Assembly (NCBI RefSeq): GCF_015832195.1
Contig: NC_052026.1
Location: 12,201,619-12,265,618 of the forward strand
Reading direction: 5' to 3'
Length of the DNA stretch: 64,000 nucleotides
DNA from: Motacilla alba alba
Taxonomy: Eukaryota; Chordata; Aves; Passeriformes; Motacillidae
The notes under the pieces are model-generated. The model was not told the origin of the DNA. It searched no databases and worked only from the letters and a program-made list of their open reading frames with translations. A program made the translations under genes and the position numbers. Shown here one piece after another: positions 62,291-64,000 of this stretch (positions are counted from its first letter, which is position 1; every line of letters starts with the position of its first letter).

Positions 62291-64000
62291 AAGAATTACT
62301 TAAATTGAATTAATTATATTGATATGCTAGTAAATGGAATACAGGAAAACATTCTTACTAAACACATCAAAATGCAACAGCTGAGGGGTTAAAATGCTAT
62401 TATATATCTTACAGAAAATTAAATTTAACTTTATTTTTGAAAGACATAATGTAAAACAACATCCAAATCTCTCCTCTCTTTTTCATTTCATGAATTCTCT
62501 ATGTAAGGGAGAGTTTTCTGTAAACAAATAAATCTGCAGGTTTGAATGCCAGTACATGATCAATTGCAGTGGAGAGAAAAGGTTTGAGCAAGAGTTGCCA
62601 GACTGAATTTGAACCAGCTCTGCAGGAGTCAGAGCACAAGGGAGGAGAGCAGAGCAATGCCTTGTTTTGCAGAAAGCCTCCCTGAGTTTAAATATTTCTT
62701 TGCCTGTAAATCTTTAGTCTCATACAGTGTTTAATAAAACCTGTCTGAGACATGCAGTCTTTCAGAAAAGCAATTGAATTTTTCTGTGAGGTCATACCGA
62801 TTCAGCCCAAGTAACAACCTATTTTTTTTCTGTTATTTCATTTGCATTTTAATATTGTATGTCCTAAGGTGTTCTTTTTTAGTGTTCCTGTGGTTTCTTG
62901 TGAAAAGAGGAAAGAAAATACATGAACGTGAAGTAGCTCTCTCAGCAAACATTTAATTAACTGGACAGCAATCTTGCTGGATAAAGATTGCATTTTCAAA
63001 TAAATGGAAACATTTTCATTGTATTTGAGAGAAGATGACCACCCATCATCTGCTGCAAAGTAAAAAATGTAGGAGAGCCTTATTTTCTTTTAGGAATTTA
63101 TAATAACACTCTAAAGGGTGAAAATAATACCCAGGGCTCTTTAATTCAAGTTATCTCCATTCCATTGTCCCAACAGCTGACTTGATAACAGACCCATGCC
63201 TTCACAGGTAGGTGTTAGTGGAATGAATAGTGATTGAGTTACAGGCAGTTATAAATAACCATGTTATTTAGCTCCAAGCAAAAACATGTTTATTTTTCCC
63301 TTAAATCACTTCAAATGTTTATGGCTTGCATAAATAAACTGGACAGGCTGAGGGAAAAGGTTTAGTAAATCACTGTTGTTTGCATGAATTTTGTCAACTA
63401 AAGAACTCTTGATCAGGTAAAAGAAAGTTCCATGAATATTGCTAATTTTTCTGGGTATAGGGAAGGCGCCTGTCTTCATGATGGTCTTTAAATCTTTTTT
63501 AAGCCCCTGCCTGAAAGCCAGTCTAGAATGACAAAGCACAAGAACAGACCAGGTACTCTGTTTCCTCACTGCACATTCAGTGCCTCTGCTCCAGACTCTT
63601 TTGTGTGCCCTTCATCTCCTGTTTGCTAGACCAAACACACACAATTTTATCAGCTTGTCCCTAACATGAGGTCTCCTCACTGCTTATCAAACTTTCCTCT
63701 CCTCTGGGTTCTGCTCAGTCCATGCTCAGAGCTGAGCACTGTTCTCTCACAGCCAAAACACTGCCTGCAGGGAATGGCAAACCAGGGCTCCTTTGCACCT
63801 GGCACACACAGGGGAGCACGCAGCACTCGCCTCACTGTGCTCTCCTTCCATGAGACACGAGCCTATCACAGCACAGGGAAGTGGCATGCAAACAACTTTC
63901 TTGGGAACATATTTTGCAGCTGTTACAAGCTAATTCTCATACAATTGGGGTTTTTAAAAATATTTTCCAGGTGTATTCCTTAGTCACTTTTCTCATTTTT

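Larger units (their letters stand above)
55170..64000. other. Stretch without a recognised gene
   Basis: About 8.8 kb of AT-rich DNA. Human synteny predicts PLA2G15 beyond SLC7A6, on the same strand as SLC7A6, but I find no lipase exon here. It may lie beyond the window, or only its 3' UTR may be present. Contents seen: an unassigned ORF with a strong acceptor at about 61.1 kb, a splice-flanked exon-like block at 57.1 kb, a hairpin at 61.76 kb and a CR1 tail at 62.2 kb. Confidence 0.6.

Noticed and set aside
1..64000. tRNA, rRNA, CRISPR arrays or a new multi-gene system
   Set aside because: None seen on a full read. The window is ordinary vertebrate gene space with three conserved genes.

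Overview
The window is nuclear DNA from a sauropsid vertebrate, most likely a bird. Four stretches match the CR1 LINE family typical of bird and reptile genomes, the introns are compact, and three protein-coding genes keep the exon structure of their mammalian orthologues. There are no bacterial genes, rRNA, tRNA or CRISPR arrays. I read the genes by joining exons at GT-AG (one GC-AG) splice sites. All junctions keep frame, and the products come to 694, 322 and 515 residues, against recalled human lengths of 692, 309 and 515.

Layout, left to right. From 1 to 6.4 kb I see no coding exon; by synteny this may hold the 3' untranslated end of SMPD3 on the + strand, which is not proven. PRMT7 (arginine methyltransferase) lies on the - strand from 6.4 to 21.6 kb with 17 coding exons. 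A CpG-rich island at about 21.8-22.6 kb separates it from SLC7A6OS (the Iwr1 homologue) on the + strand, 22.2-26.2 kb, 5 exons; the two genes are head to head. SLC7A6 (y+LAT2 amino-acid exchanger) is on the - strand, tail to tail with SLC7A6OS. It has 9 coding exons from 27.8 to 48.9 kb and its probable promoter is a second CpG island at 54.1-55.1 kb. From 55.2 to 64 kb I find no recognisable gene, only unassigned ORFs, small hairpins and a CR1 tail.

This is the human 16q22.1 order SMPD3-PRMT7-SLC7A6OS-SLC7A6, seen from the other end. The genes do not form one pathway. PRMT7 mono-methylates arginine, SLC7A6OS/Iwr1 escorts RNA polymerase II into the nucleus, and SLC7A6 exchanges cationic for neutral amino acids with the SLC3A2 heavy chain. 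They share promoter and 3'-end space.

The most interesting structure is inside SLC7A6. Two roughly 420-bp arms of an inverted repeat flank exons 6 and 7, a cassette of exactly 67 codons. The second exon of the cassette ends in a GC splice donor about 25 bp from one arm. A decayed copy of exon 6 lies in the intron upstream. I found no undescribed multi-gene system.
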